Below are positions 10,921-22,300 of a DNA stretch of 52,988 bases, one piece after another (the first letter of the stretch is position 1; every line of letters begins with the position of its first letter). The stretch comes from Priapulus caudatus (taxonomy: Eukaryota; Priapulida; Priapulimorpha; Priapulimorphida; Priapulidae). Below the pieces are notes generated by a model. That model ran no database searches and was not told where the DNA came from. It saw only the letters and a program-made list of their open reading frames with translations. The DNA is taken from NCBI RefSeq assembly GCF_000485595.1, contig NW_014577565.1:36389-89376 (forward strand), written 5' to 3'. The position numbers and the translations under genes were made by a program.

Positions 10921-12650
10921 CTGAGGGTCAAAGATGACAATAAATTGACAAAGAATGACAATAATTGACAATAAAAAAAAAATTTCGATCACAGTGAAAT
11001 TCGTAGTTTGATACACACTGGTCGTAGTGGTGCAAAGGGAATAGAAATTCGTATAAAATACGGATAAAGCGTAGTGGTTGGCATCTCTGCATACTGCATC
11101 TTACACTAATGCACAGTGCAGTGTTGGAAATAGCAGACCAACCCCTAATACGAGATTGCTAACTTTTGAGCAAAACTGGCTACTTTTTTTTTACTTTTTA
11201 CTTGTTAACGTTTTTTTACTATGTTATATAGTAGAAATAAAAATGCCCGAAATCAGGATCGGGACCCATTTTTAAGTGTGGCTAGTACACTATTTAGCCT
11301 GCATGTAGTGACGTGCACACAGTAGAGTATGCTATGTACAGCACATACTGTTGAATAAAATGCACTTTAACACATAATGTACTACATACTGTGAGTCTGT
11401 AATAAGTACTTTTGTATATACTGAAACACATATTGTAGCACATACCATACTGTACACTGTAGTTAGCATGTTGCATAACCTTAGCACATAAATGATACTG
11501 AACATAATGCATACTTTAGTGTACAGTGTAGAACACTCAAATTTTTGCCTTAATTTTCTCAGAAAAGTTAATGACCATTCATGATGCAGATGGATGGCTA
11601 ACTTGGGGTATACCACAAAATAGCTTGTGAAAATCTTCAAGTATCTCGAATACCTACGTACACACATGGTTCATTTCATGTTGAAACGTGGCACCACTTA
11701 CTTGTTAATAAAAACCTCGAGACCCTTCTTTCGTTCCTCGATGAACTCATCCTCAAAAATTCCCTCATCATGTCGAAATGGAAGCTGCCTTTTCCATGCT
11801 TTGCCAGGCAATGGTGGAACTACAATCTATACGATACCATGCAAATGGAACATAGCATAAATCATAATTTCTCCTTCAACTCATCATTGCAACAGATGCC
11901 TAATGTTAATAACAATAAAAAGTCAAGTGAGAATATAGAGCTATATTGTAGTTTAATTTCTGGGCTGTAAACAATCTCCAAATTTACTGGATTGAGTATT
12001 TTTGTCTTAAACGGTTAGACAATGACAATTACGGTAATAAAAACACGGCTGGTTAAATTACGAGGATTTTTTTTGAATGTGCATGATAATTTTAAAATTA
12101 TTACAATTTCTTTTCATTCTTGGCATTTCTTACCTTGCTATCTCGTTCTAGTTCATTTCTGAGCCATTCAAAGTCACTGTATCGTCGTCTTATACAAGAT
12201 TCCTTTAGTTTGAACACAGGCAGATTTGTCTGAAATCATATAAGTGTTCAGCCTACACTGTTACTGTAACTAGAGCTGCAGAGCGTCTGGGCTCATCTGA
12301 GGTCTGTTGCTACGGTTATAAACGTAATATTTAAGTTGTGCGTAGTGACAACTTTGTTAGGCGCAGATATGCAGATACGCAGTTGCGTACACATCATTTC
12401 AGCAACCTTCTGCATTCTGCATACCTCCCAAATCCCATTGGTTGATACAAATTGCGTGCCTGAAATTCCTGTTTTATGGTGCATTGTGACCCTAACCCTA
12501 ACCCTATTATAAAAATAATAATTTAATTGTTGTAAAAATTATTTGTTGTTATGAAATTGTTGTAAATAAATCATGTAAATATTTACCTTAATTGGAAAGA
12601 AATAGTTAAATGAATAAAAATAGAAAAATATAGAAAACAGGTAAATAATA
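10921..12650. other. No recognisable gene
   Basis: AT-rich sequence with degenerate ACATACTGT-like words between 11290 and 11530 and a short telomere-like run at 12488-12506. No open frame here resembles a known protein family. Confidence 0.5.
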
Positions 12651-12656
12651 AAAAAT

Positions 12657-12724
12657 CTGATGGGATTCGATCCAAGGACCTTTGACCCGTAATCCTGTGC
12701 TGTAGACGTTGCGCTATCGAGGCA
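12657..12724 (-). repeat. tRNA-derived (SINE-like) fragment
   Basis: Read on the minus strand, the segment has a D-arm-like GATAGCGCAACG, an anticodon-arm-like stretch and a B-box-like GGATCGAATCC, in the order and spacing of a tRNA. The acceptor arm is not paired and an AT-rich tail follows. This fits a tRNA-derived SINE head rather than a working tRNA. Confidence 0.45.
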
Positions 12725-12924
12725 TATTGGCTTTCCAGATTATGGATGTTCCATGAATATGAGAACACTGTGACATCATTGAGGCAGTTTAGGAATACAT
12801 GTTTAACCCTCCTGTTGAGGGCCAAAAGGTTATCAGACACTTATTCTTCGCACGTGAGTGGAAAGTACATTTCATGGTCCTTTCAATAAAGTTAAAAAAA
12901 TGGTAAGTCAGTGCTGAAACAAAA

Positions 12925-13446
12925 AAGTTTTCCACTCTGTCCATTAGGCCACGTCCTCAGAAACTGTCTAAAATCTGCCCTGTGCCCCATTGACCTTTGA
13001 CCTTCAATTTCGGCACAGTGATGGCATGGCGCCATTTCTAAGGCGACGAGTGCGCGTTTCCAGGTGGTGGAGGCGATTTTCGGTACAGCACAAAACACGA
13101 GTTTGTGTCTGGGAGCACAGATCATGCTGCGCCAATGGTTAGACTTTACCGATTGTGCTACTGCAGTAAGCTCTGGCTTTTCACACTGATGACTGATCCA
13201 TGCCAACCTGTCCTTATAAGTGTCCAGGCGAGGCACTGCCGCAGGTGGGGATGACATCACATGAATGTCACCAACATAAGTGTCCAGGCGAGGCACTGCC
13301 GCAGGTGGGGATGACATCACATGAATGTCACCAACAGGTGACAGTTCAATCAAACCTATACGCAAAGGAAGACGATACGACATTTCACATTCTTCATGGG
13401 AATCACGGGACTTAGTATCAGATCTGTCAAACGCTGTGACCTTCAT
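12925..13446 (-). CDS. Carbohydrate sulfotransferase, N-terminal exon (partial)
   Basis: The minus-strand frame contains HKLVFCAVPKIASTTWKRAL. This is the 5'-phosphosulfate-binding loop (PK-x3-[ST]-WKR) of the HNK-1/chondroitin sulfotransferase family (Sulfotransfer_2), which transfers sulfate from PAPS to sugars in the Golgi. The family's second, 3'-phosphate-binding motif is not in this exon and should lie at lower coordinates on this strand; I do not find it. Just upstream of the motif the frame carries an exact 60-base tandem duplication (13214-13333), adding a repeated 20-residue block of doubtful coding status. The membrane anchor is not visible. Either a gene fragment or a gene whose other exons are diverged. 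Exon boundaries are uncertain; the family call is firm. Confidence 0.65.
13214..13333. repeat. Exact 60-bp tandem duplication
   Basis: Two identical 60-base units (starting AAGTGTCCAGGCGAGG) lie head to tail at 13214-13273 and 13274-13333. The length is a multiple of three, so the sulfotransferase frame on the minus strand stays open. Identity over 60 bases implies a recent event. Confidence 0.9.
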
Positions 13447-13587
13447 TAAATGTTTCAGTAGACGTTAGAACCTATACTGAATACTATGTGAACGTACATC
13501 GACGTGTTAAACATAAATCGCTTCGCAGTCTCAATTTGTCACTAATATGCCCGCTATCTAGTGTAATTATTACCTCATGTTCTCCAC

Positions 13588-13753
13588 ATAGAGACGCACG
13601 CACGCACGCATGCATGCACGCGCGCGCGCACGCACACACGCACGCATGCACGCAGGCCCGCTCACGTTTATACATACAGAACTCATACGCACACACACAT
13701 CCACCCACCCACCCACACACACACGCGCGCGCACGCACGCACGCACACACGCA

Positions 13754-13785
<32 letters not shown>

Positions 13786-13797
13786 CACACACACATC
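13588..13797. repeat. CA/CG-rich microsatellite
   Basis: About 200 bases of CACGCACG and CACACA words, giving long spurious open frames of His-Ala/Thr on one strand and Val-Cys on the other. No gene. Confidence 0.95.
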
Positions 13798-14374
13798 GTG
13801 ATATCATATCTCATTAATAAACGCAAACCCTACGGACTACTACAATGAGATCTCTCCGGCTTTCTTGTGAAGGCACCGTGTGTCTGTATATAGCTAGCAT
13901 GCGTTGATCCTTACCCCTGCCGCCGGTCAGCAACACGCACCTGTACGAAGTTAGACATCGCTATACGTACCGTTTAGATAGAGTAGAAACGCGAGCATGG
14001 GGACACTTGCCAAAGCTACCGATACGCAGCGCATTGTTCCGCCCATAGCAGCAGCTGTTCAGAGGACAATGTTGATATGACTGCTCACATAGCAGCATCT
14101 CACAGCTATTTACACCACTTATACTGACCAACCCACCTGCCAGAGCTCCTACTGATGCAGCACAACACGCATGCGCTCATGCGTGTATTATCTATAATGT
14201 ATAATGCTCGCACCCGTTTTCAGCGCTTACAACAACTTTCTACGGTTCTTGTTTCGCGGCGATGCCCCAAGGTAAAATTGACATTCATTCATCATTCAGA
14301 AACGCACAACAACAAAAATGCAAGAAGCATGACACAGAATGACAAGAGGACACAGGATATCGGTAGGGTTCCCC

Positions 14375-14512
14375 TATTCACGTTCAAAACCGGTACAAAA
14401 GCGAGCCGTGCTATTTTGTCCGGGATCGTTTTTGTACCCACTACAGAGTGGGTACAAAAACGAACCAGAACGAAATTGACCCGAGCGCTGGTTCATTTTT
14501 GACGTGTGAACG
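14375..14512. mobile_element. Word-repeat palindromic element (candidate)
   Basis: GTTTTTGTACCCACT (14428) faces AGTGGGTACAAAAAC (14447) around a short loop. Outer sequences CACGTTCAAAACCGGTACAAAA and, on the other strand, CACGTTCACACGTCAAAAAT look like degraded inverted ends. The style (a GTTCACA end, repeated words, a central palindrome) matches the elements at 5591, 21254 and 51351. Boundaries are approximate. Confidence 0.4.
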
Positions 14513-15094
14513 TGCACCGACACACGACACGGGATAAACTTAGTACGGTGGTAGATGTCGTCAGTGTCGACTTCCGCTTTACTTCCGCATTTCTCAGTTT
14601 CTACACGCGCGTTTTTCAGTATTTTCATTGAGTTAAAATATCCGTCAAAATGCCCCCAAACAGAAGGGGTGGATCTACTGTGGTCTCACGAGGACAACGT
14701 CGCTCTTCTCGAGATTTGGAAATCGAATTTTATGCAGGCGCAGTTAACAGGAACCTCAAGGAATCGTATATATAGCCTATCAAAAAATTGTTGAAAAACT
14801 GGCTGAGCGGACACCACAGAGTCACCGCAGTAGACGTTAGATGAGCGCTGTCGCTATGCGGCACTTGTTGGGTTAACCCGGGTTAATTATCATGCCAGTG
14901 ATATAATAAAATAATAGCAATTGCATTCTTATTATTAATGAAATCTAAGAATGAGCGGCTCAAGGATAGAGAGCATGTCCAGTAATAAACATCATCCTAT
15001 CCACTCACCGCCCTTGAGCAAACATACACAGTCATTCACACTGCTACATTCATGCAGCACTGATCCGGATACTGTGGGATACTTCCCCAAGCCC

Positions 15095-15365
15095 TCCCCC
15101 CCCCCCCCCAAGTGAGCACCTCGGCGAGCCGCTCACTTCGTTCTCACCCGGGCTCACCCGGGTAACGAAAAAATACCACGTGACTGCCAAATCGAACGTA
15201 TTTGGGGCTGGCCCGAGTAGACCCAGGTTAACTTGGGGAAGCAAATCGAACGTATTTGGGGCTGGCCCGAGTAGACCCAGGTTAACTTGGGGAAGCAAAT
15301 CGAACGCACTATATGTGTTCACCCAGGTGGTTCCGCTCTATCACGTGGGTCACGGGTGACTCACT
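15095..15365. repeat. 54-bp direct repeat within CTCACCCGGG-rich element
   Basis: A 54-base unit (starting CAAATCGAACGTATTTGGGG) occurs twice exactly at 15188-15241 and 15242-15295 and begins a third time. It is enclosed by CTCACCCGGG and GTTCACCCAGG/GTCACGGGTGACTCAC words that are partly complementary. It resembles the other word-built miniature elements here, but the ends are not clear. Confidence 0.5.
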
Positions 15366-15780
15366 GTCACTGTCAGTGTCACTGTGACAGTGGCCAGAAA
15401 TATAGATTATAATAATTATTATTGTCTAGGCACAGATACACAAGAATCCTATTCCATTATTTTATATAATATCTATGGCAGGGTTAGAAATGAAGATTTT
15501 TGTCAGCAAATCCGCCCAGCCAGAAAACGATACTTCATTAGCCAGAAAACAAAAAAAATCAAAGAAGTTACACTACCTCCCACAGTCCAGGAACCTGGTC
15601 CGGGGGGGGGGGCACTCCATATATATATTGCATGGTAGGTATGTGCCGCGGGAGAGACCCCCCTTTTTCACCCTAAACTTTCGTTCCAGTGCATCGCATT
15701 TTTAAGAATATCTCGTTCCAGAGCATCACAAGTTGAGTTACCATGCAGATCTTGCCTTTTCCCCGTTCCGGAGACCCTAG

Positions 15781-15880
15781 TTTTTAGCTCACCTTGGCAT
15801 CGTCAAGCTGAGCTATTGCCATGGGTCGTCGTCCGTCGTACGTCCGTCCGTCTGTCAACATTTCGATACGGTCGACGATA
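15781..15880 (+). mobile_element. Hairpin plus GTCY microsatellite element end
   Basis: TTTTTAGCTCA precedes an imperfect hairpin (15786-15814: AGCTCA and CTTG pairing with CAAG and TGAGCT). A GTCGTCCGTCGTACGTCCGT microsatellite and GTCTGTCAACATTTCG follow. A relative lies on the minus strand at 17120-17226. Subterminal hairpins plus (GTCY)n repeats are known from Helentron-related elements, which is the likely class. Confidence 0.5.
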
Positions 15881-16470
15881 ACTCAGGAACCGTTTGGCCC
15901 CATGTTTGAAATTGGGTATAGTTGTGACTGCTATGCTCCCATATTAAACGTCCTATTTTGAAGCACGCCAGTCGACGTACTTTCGAGAGAATCATGGAAA
16001 TCATGGTTTTATAATGATTTTGCGGTATTTTACATTAATTCATAATTCATGTGTTTAAGGTGTTAGTGTTCACCTCTACCTATATTATATTCAAAATGTT
16101 GCAATATTATTAACTTGTTTTGCTGTTGCTGTATATAAAATATTATTGCAAGCATATGGCCATTTCCAAGTAACATAATAATTTGTTCAATCTATTTGTT
16201 GTTTCCATGCATCTTCACATTGCACCATCGGTGTTACATATAACAGCATAGTTATTGCATGGTCGCTCCGACAGCAGAGCGTTCTGTTGATCTCGACAAT
16301 CAATGTTACCCTCGATCTTCAGACTCGGGCAACATTGATTACCTCGGTCCACAAAACTTAATGTGTCCCTCGCTAACACGCAATAATTTTATAACAGTAC
16401 TTATGAACATGGAAAATACGATATACAAATCACGTCTTGCATATGTTTATGCGTGCTATGAAATGCAGCA

Positions 16471-17068
16471 CTAGGCGAACAATTCGTCGGGAAACGTGTA
16501 ATTGAAAAGTAGAAAATCCACTTCATATTTAGCGTGCAGTTGTCGAGCGAGGTCTAGCGGCACTTGCTTGTAGTAAGTCCTCATGAGCGAGACGTCATCA
16601 CTGCTTGTCGCTCTCTTATATGTCGCGTTCCTCTCGGGAAAGTCGATGGATTCCGCCAGTTCCATCCGCCGCAGCAGTTCGGCGCTGTCGTCGCGCATGC
16701 TCTCGTATTTGCCGACAAAGTCGTAGTTGATGACGCACGGGTCGCACACGTCAACCATGCGTGCCCAGTGGTTGTTCAATTGTTCTGTAGGTGTTCCGAG
16801 AACATGGGTGAGGAACTGTACGAAGCTCACCGAGGCACTATTCTTCCCGTCAGCGTGCTGCCTGCGCTTAAAGTGTTTCCGGATCAACTGCTTCCGGTAA
16901 TAGTGGTCGTCAGCGTCGTCGGCAATCTTATCACGATATGCCGACAGGAGGCGAGTGAACGGATGTCTCACGAACATGAACTTGGTGTCGGCGTTGCTAA
17001 GGATGGCTGCCTTCTGACGCGAGTCCTTGATGGTGCTTAGGCGCTGAACGTACTTCCCGACACCAACT
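16471..17068 (-). CDS. Carbohydrate sulfotransferase, C-terminal exon (partial)
   Basis: A minus-strand exon ends with a stop at 16471-16473. It contains FMFVRHPFTRLLSAYRDKI, the 3'-phosphate-binding motif of the HNK-1/chondroitin/dermatan sulfotransferase family. A typical tail follows, including NHWARMVDVCDPCVINYDFV (human relatives have HW-x-P-x-x-x-LC-x-PC-x-x-YD) and a closing AKYEVDFLLFNY. The frame is open up to about 17068, where an acceptor AG (minus strand) is plausible. The 5'-phosphosulfate-binding part must come from higher coordinates and is not visible; the related exon at 12.9-13.4 kb lies on the wrong side to be joined. So these are two members of the family, or one rearranged gene. 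Confidence 0.75.
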
Positions 17069-17119
17069 CGTTTTCAAAGTACCCCCCCACGTCCCGACTT
17101 TCGAATCCGTACGTCGACC

Positions 17120-17226
17120 CGTTTAGATTTGTGCCGAACTGTTGACGGAAGGACGCACGCACTGACGCACGGACGCACGAACAATCATGCGATTCTACAA
17201 GCTGCATCCGACTACGTCGGATGAGC
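17120..17226 (-). mobile_element. Hairpin plus GTCY-like microsatellite, minus-strand relative
   Basis: Read on the minus strand: TTAGCTCATCCGACG, a perfect 8-base stem (CATCCGAC with GTCGGATG, 17205-17222), then CGTGCGTCC microsatellite words and CGTCAACAGTTCGG. The flanks match the 15781 element, but the stem sequence is different. Confidence 0.5.
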
Positions 17227-17569
17227 TAATAACAACACATACCAAAGGTCCAACTGAACATGCACTTGTTCATTAGAAAACATGTTCAGTCATTTCAGAT
17301 TCATAATTCTGTATGGCTAACGATATTATTAATACATAACGAAGTCTAAACCAGTACGGTAGAAAAAATAGTTTCATGTCACTCGGTTGTCTCTGACCAT
17401 TATTTATTATTTTGGTCATGCCAAAATAAAGCCATCAATATTGTACTCAAACCCTCATTAGATATGTATGAGTGTTCCTGTACACTCACCAAAGGTTCAT
17501 ATAAAATGTTTCTCCATAGCGTCTTCATATTGACAAGTTGCAACAACCTATTGTTTTTAACCTACGGCT

Positions 17570-18090
17570 CAGAGGAGCTTAGGCCATGAGAATGAAAGTT
17601 TTAGATTTGCGTCCGGACATTTTTCAAATGGCATGAGGCTTTTTTCATTATTCATTATTATGGTGGCAGATGTCATTGTCGTGCCTACCCATTGTGTCAC
17701 TGTTAAGTGGCGCATTGGTATGTTCAGTCGTCAGTGAGGGGGTTCAGTGGAGCCAGACGTAGTCTCAGCGTAGCCAACACCCAAACGTCGACTGAATTTT
17801 TGGGTCTAAGTGGATACATGCACTGGAGGTATCGCTGTGTGAAGATCGAAGCTTGTTGGCGGTAACTGCATGCGCGTACTAGTATGTATTATGCGTAATT
17901 ATTGCCTTTTACAGCGGTTTGATGATTTGGAACTTGAATTTGTGTGATGGATAGCCTTTTTTTATGTAATTTGTAAATAATGAAATTTTTTAAAATAATA
18001 ATTTTTTTCGGCGGGAGGTTTTGGAGCATGCGGGCGGTGATGCAAATCGAAAACTTTCATTCTTATGGCCTTAGATCAAGGACAAAATTT
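17570..18090. repeat. Inverted repeat at the left edge of copy B
   Basis: The words CCATGAGAATGAAAGTTTTAGATTTGC (17584-17610) are the reverse complement of sequence at 18040-18075, with further weaker pairing outside. Copy B of the segmental duplication may therefore begin inside a foldback element. Confidence 0.5.
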
Positions 18091-18580
18091 TATAAAGGGT
18101 CGATTGAGCAAACGTCAGAATGAGACCAGACTGCACACACACACAATGACACACAGTGTAATATACGTAGCGGGCTCTAACTGTACGACGGCCAATGACG
18201 AATGGGTTTTATGTGGGTAAGTAAATATTCAGGCTGAGCGTAGGTAGGTAGCGCCGCTTATTTAACTGGTTTATCTTACTGAAGGAAAACGGAGTTCTGT
18301 CCAAAATGATACTACTACTAGGATTATTATAATAATTTATAGGACTATTAAAGTATTATATATTATTAGTACTAGTACTAGTAGGCCTACTAGTAGAAAA
18401 CTGGTCTAAGATAGAGGTCCGGACTCTAGAACATGTGAATTCTTCCTTATTCGTTACCTTCATGCGCACTTCGTAGTCTGAATATCTCGTCCTACCGATA
18501 CCATGCGTTTGTGGGTTGCAAATGTCTATTTCTAAAAAATTCGCCGGTGCCGCATACGCATCGTCTAAGGTTTGTTTCTT
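17854..18580. repeat. Segmental duplication, copy B, left block
   Basis: Matches 4327-5360 of copy A but lacks the palindromic insert at 4824-5152, so it shows the empty site. The similarity stops at GGTTTGTTTC (about 18580) and resumes at 21118. Confidence 0.85.
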
Positions 18581-19393
18581 AGATGATAGACGTTTTGTAG
18601 CTTCGGCGTCCGCCATGATTATTGCGCTAGAACTGGTTAAGGCCCGGATTTTGCGTTACGTAATAATAGGGGGGAAAAGTTCAACGATTAATTTAGAATG
18701 CCGTTTCGGGGCATCAAATTCCGCAAGGAGACGCCTCTGTATGGTAAACATGTCAGCCCCCTCATAACTCAATCATAAAATTTCAGTGCTTAGTTGCACG
18801 TACGGTTTCACACCTAATTTCTTTACATAGGAATTATAATATGGCAAGATTCATATTTTTCCCGTAGCAGAGATGGAAGATAAACCCGTAGTAACTCGTA
18901 AGTGCGACGTTTTGATAACCACTGTTTGATAGCTAGCGAGTCATTTCCTGGGTGTTTCTGTTTCTGTTTCTGTTGAGTGTTGTAGTTGTAGTACTGGTAC
19001 TGGTAGTAGTAGTAGTATAGATACAATAATGTAACCCAAACCCAAGAGGATAGGGTTACAAAGTCTCCCTATCCTTTTCTGCGGAGGAATGCCCGAGTGA
19101 ATCACTCGGGCCGGTTTGCTGGTGCGTTTTCAGATACTAGAACTTCCAAACTGGGTTTATTCTCAACACGAACCTTTCTCCGCTATTCGGGAACTTACTA
19201 TGTATTGCAATACTCTGTATTAAACTAATATAACCTGTTACAAAAATTCGAAGTGACGAGCGGCGAATATACTGAGCGCCATTTCTGTTGACCTGTGACG
19301 TACTTCGGTTATTCCTTTTTGCAGCCATAATTCTCAATTTGCATACACAGAAGTGAACTGAAAAACTCACATCTACAAACTGGCAGATCTATG
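18581..19393. other. No recognisable gene
   Basis: Unique-looking sequence with a GTAGTA/TACTGG microsatellite (18985-19020) and a hairpin-like ATGCCCGAGTGAATCACTCGGGCC (19088-19111). No coding region recognised. Confidence 0.5.
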
Positions 19394-20052
19394 CTATTTA
19401 TTTACACTATTATAACAAGCTACTGTTTAACAAATATGGATCCACACCTCTGAGGGGAGGTGAGAGTGCGAGTGGTGACTACTGACCGTCTTATACCTGT
19501 GTTAATTGTAATATCAACACAGAGGGAAGGACGTCACTACTGTGTGAACCACTGATTGCATGGTGAGGGGGTTGTGGGTGGATTATTAGTGTTCACTCCT
19601 TTGGGGTGATTTTGCTATACAAAATAAGGCATGGGACCGAGAAAAAGTGTTCACTGTTCAGAAAGGCAGGGTGTTCACTGATGCCAAATGGATCTATTTA
19701 CTATATACATAACAGACAGGAGATAATTACATAATATATAACGTTATATATATAGATCAGTGAACTGGCTACTTACGCCCAAATAATGTAACAGTGTATG
19801 TGTGTGTGTGCGTGTGCGTGCGCGTGCGCGTCCGCGTGTGCGTGTGCGTGTGCGTGTGCACACCCAATCCTGCACTCGCCCCCCGTACATATCAATCAAT
19901 ATGCCGCCCCAGGCACGTATACAGCGCATAGCAGCGCGGCGCAGATCAACTGAACAGATTATATACAGCGTCAGCGAGCGTGTACACCGCGTGTAGCGCG
20001 TGCCATGCTGCGGCGGCATTTCATTGATGTACAAGGGGTGGGCTGGGTTGGC
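19394..20052. mobile_element. Left arm of 4.1-kb foldback element
   Basis: This 659-base arm is the reverse complement of 22894-23508 over nearly its whole length, starting CTATTTATTTACACTATTAT at the outer end and finishing GGGCTGGGTTGGC at the inner end. It includes a CG-rich GTGT microsatellite (19799-19860). No transposase is seen between the arms. Family unknown. Confidence 0.85.
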
Positions 20053-20639
20053 GCCTGACGTTAATTTACTGGCCTGATGTTGACCGTGACAGTGTTCTAT
20101 TGTCTCTGGTGTATGCGCAGAAGAAACTCGGAAACTCAGAAACTCAAAAACTCGGAAACTCAGAAACTCGAAAACTCGGAAACTCAAAAAGTCGGATGTC
20201 GCTTCAGGGCTTCCATAGTACACTTACAGTTCAAGCTTCCCACTGTTCACAGTTTAGGCACTTCTGCCACCATGTTGAAATCTTTAGTTTGATGAGGAGT
20301 GTAACTATGCAGAAAATATTTTCGAAAATCTTTCAGATTCTGACTTTCAGTACTCTGACTTTAGTTCACTATATAGTTTTACCTGCATACGGTAACACAT
20401 AATTCAAGTCACTACAATATAACACACATTTAGTGAGCGCGCGCGATAATAATTAACACAACAGATCAACTACAGAATTACCAGTAAAAGATAAGCTTTT
20501 CTAAAAAAAATTCACAAAAAAATATTAAGAAAGAGACTTAGCAAGTCCAATGTGACAGATGCTACCAATAAAAATGCGTAATTTTGAAATATTCATAGAG
20601 ATACATTTGGTAGTTAAAAGGCGAGAGAACGCATCTCCT

Positions 20640-20750
20640 GCCTTCTAGAATTCAAAATTTTTCCGGGGGGATGCCCCCCGGACCCCCCTACTCAACGTCG
20701 TGTTACACACGTCGGCCCCCTATCACAAAATCCTGGATCCGCCCCTGCAA
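20640..20750 (-). mobile_element. hAT-like transposon end (fragment)
   Basis: On the minus strand the segment starts CAGGGGCGGATCCAGGATTT and continues through GGGGGGTCCGGGGGGCATCC to GGAAAAATTTTGAATTCTAG. CAGGG starts are common in hAT ends. Pieces of the same repeat lie at 10855-10920 and 26731-26775. Confidence 0.4.
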
Positions 20751-21117
20751 ACGGTTAAGAAATACTTATAAGAAGGTGGTCGACAACAACAGATCAGGAC
20801 TGGCACGACCAACGTGCAGTTATTTCAAGGAATTGTACGAAGTGTTGGGAAAGTGTCCTTCCATCAATCCACCAGCGTTGCTGGAATCATCGCACACCGG
20901 CAAACGATCGATCAAACGTCGCGCATGTGAACGCTCTCTTCAAAATCGACCGGTGTCGTTTTTGATCCGGGTCAGTCTCGGATCGTTTTCGACCCGGGAC
21001 AAATTGCTCCGTGTGAACGCGGCTATTGATATTGTTTATATTAAATTGTATGCCTAATAATGTACAATTTTTATAAATTGTTTTTATTAACAATATTGCG
21101 CATGATAAATCTAATAA

Positions 21118-22300
21118 ATAATAGAACAAAAACACTCAACAAAAATAGAATAAAGACAAATTTTATTCTGCATGTGAAAAGTTTCTCTAGTGCGTAAAAA
21201 AGTAGGTATATAGCCTATTTACGCACCCTAGTCGCGACATTTTGCCCTCCCTAAAGGCCGCCGCACACCTACATTGCTTCATCGCTTCATCGCTTCATCG
21301 CTTCATCGCTTCATCGTTTGTAAAATCGGCTCATCGGCTCATCGGCTCATCGGTTCAAAATCAAACATGTTTGATTTGGAACGATCACCCGATAAAAATA
21401 AAATCGTCTACAAATGAACGCGCACACCTACATCGCTTCATCGTTTGTAAAAATCGGCTGGTGTGCGGCGGCCTTAAGGCTTAAGGAATTTACTCTGGCT
21501 ATGGCTCTGTCATAATACCGCGTGAGCTTCGTCATGACAACGAGAGACGTGGTGATTGTTTTGTTCTGAAAACAATAGAAACTAGTAATAATTTGCCAGC
21601 TGCTGCGGTTGGAATTCTATTACTTTGATTGTGTCATCATCATTATGATGACCTCATAAGTAATAGCCTTCAAAGTCTAAGAGACTATATCGAAGACGGA
21701 GAGAGACAAAGTTGATCAAATAGACAGATCAACACTCCGAATTGCACTAGTAAAGGTTTCAATATCTGGCCGTTTCAAACAGGAGAACGATACGATATGC
21801 ACTGCTGAATTCGAACAAAGCAGTACCCGTTGACCCATTTCATGTCACCACGGTAGAAATTCCAGTAATAACTTCAATAACTGACTAAACCCACCCATCA
21901 ATCATCGGAATGGTTCTCGTTGGAGATTCGACGCCACTGCAGAAAGAACCGCCATTTTGTAACATGGTCCAAGCATCACCTAACGGTAACTATACAGATA
22001 TTTTAAAAACATGGATATGTACACGGATGTGTATGTTCAATAGACATCTATATGTTTGTTCAATAAACATTGGTTCCGTTGTATTACTATATATATTTTT
22101 CGTTGAAATATATTTAGAGGCACGCCCGACAACTCAGTCTCCCAAGTTATCATTTTACGGATTTACAAAAGCAGAGATGTAGTCTGTAAGAGATCATAAG
22201 AAGGGAAACAGGGGGAGCGAGAGGTGGAGAGGGAGAGAGGGGGAAAGGTAGAGGGGGAGAAAAGAGAGAAAAGAGAGAGGGAGAAGAGAAAGAGATAGAG
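21118..22300. repeat. Segmental duplication, copy B, right blocks
   Basis: 21118-21260 matches 5378-5515 and 21473-22300 matches 6066-6850. Between them sits a different palindromic element (21254-21475) from the two found at the same place in copy A. Confidence 0.85.
21254..21475. mobile_element. GCACAC-ended palindromic element with TTCATCGC words
   Basis: Perfect 15-base ends (AAGGCCGCCGCACAC and its complement at 21461-21475) enclose CTTCATCG and GGCTCATC word repeats and a 20-base perfect palindrome, AAATCAAACATGTTTGATTT (21358-21377). It is 222 bases long with no coding capacity. Confidence 0.8.

Noticed and set aside
13484-13817. Cys/Val- and His/Ala-rich open frames
   Set aside because: Simple translation of a CA/CG microsatellite; the same holds at 36825-37213 and 42929-43139.
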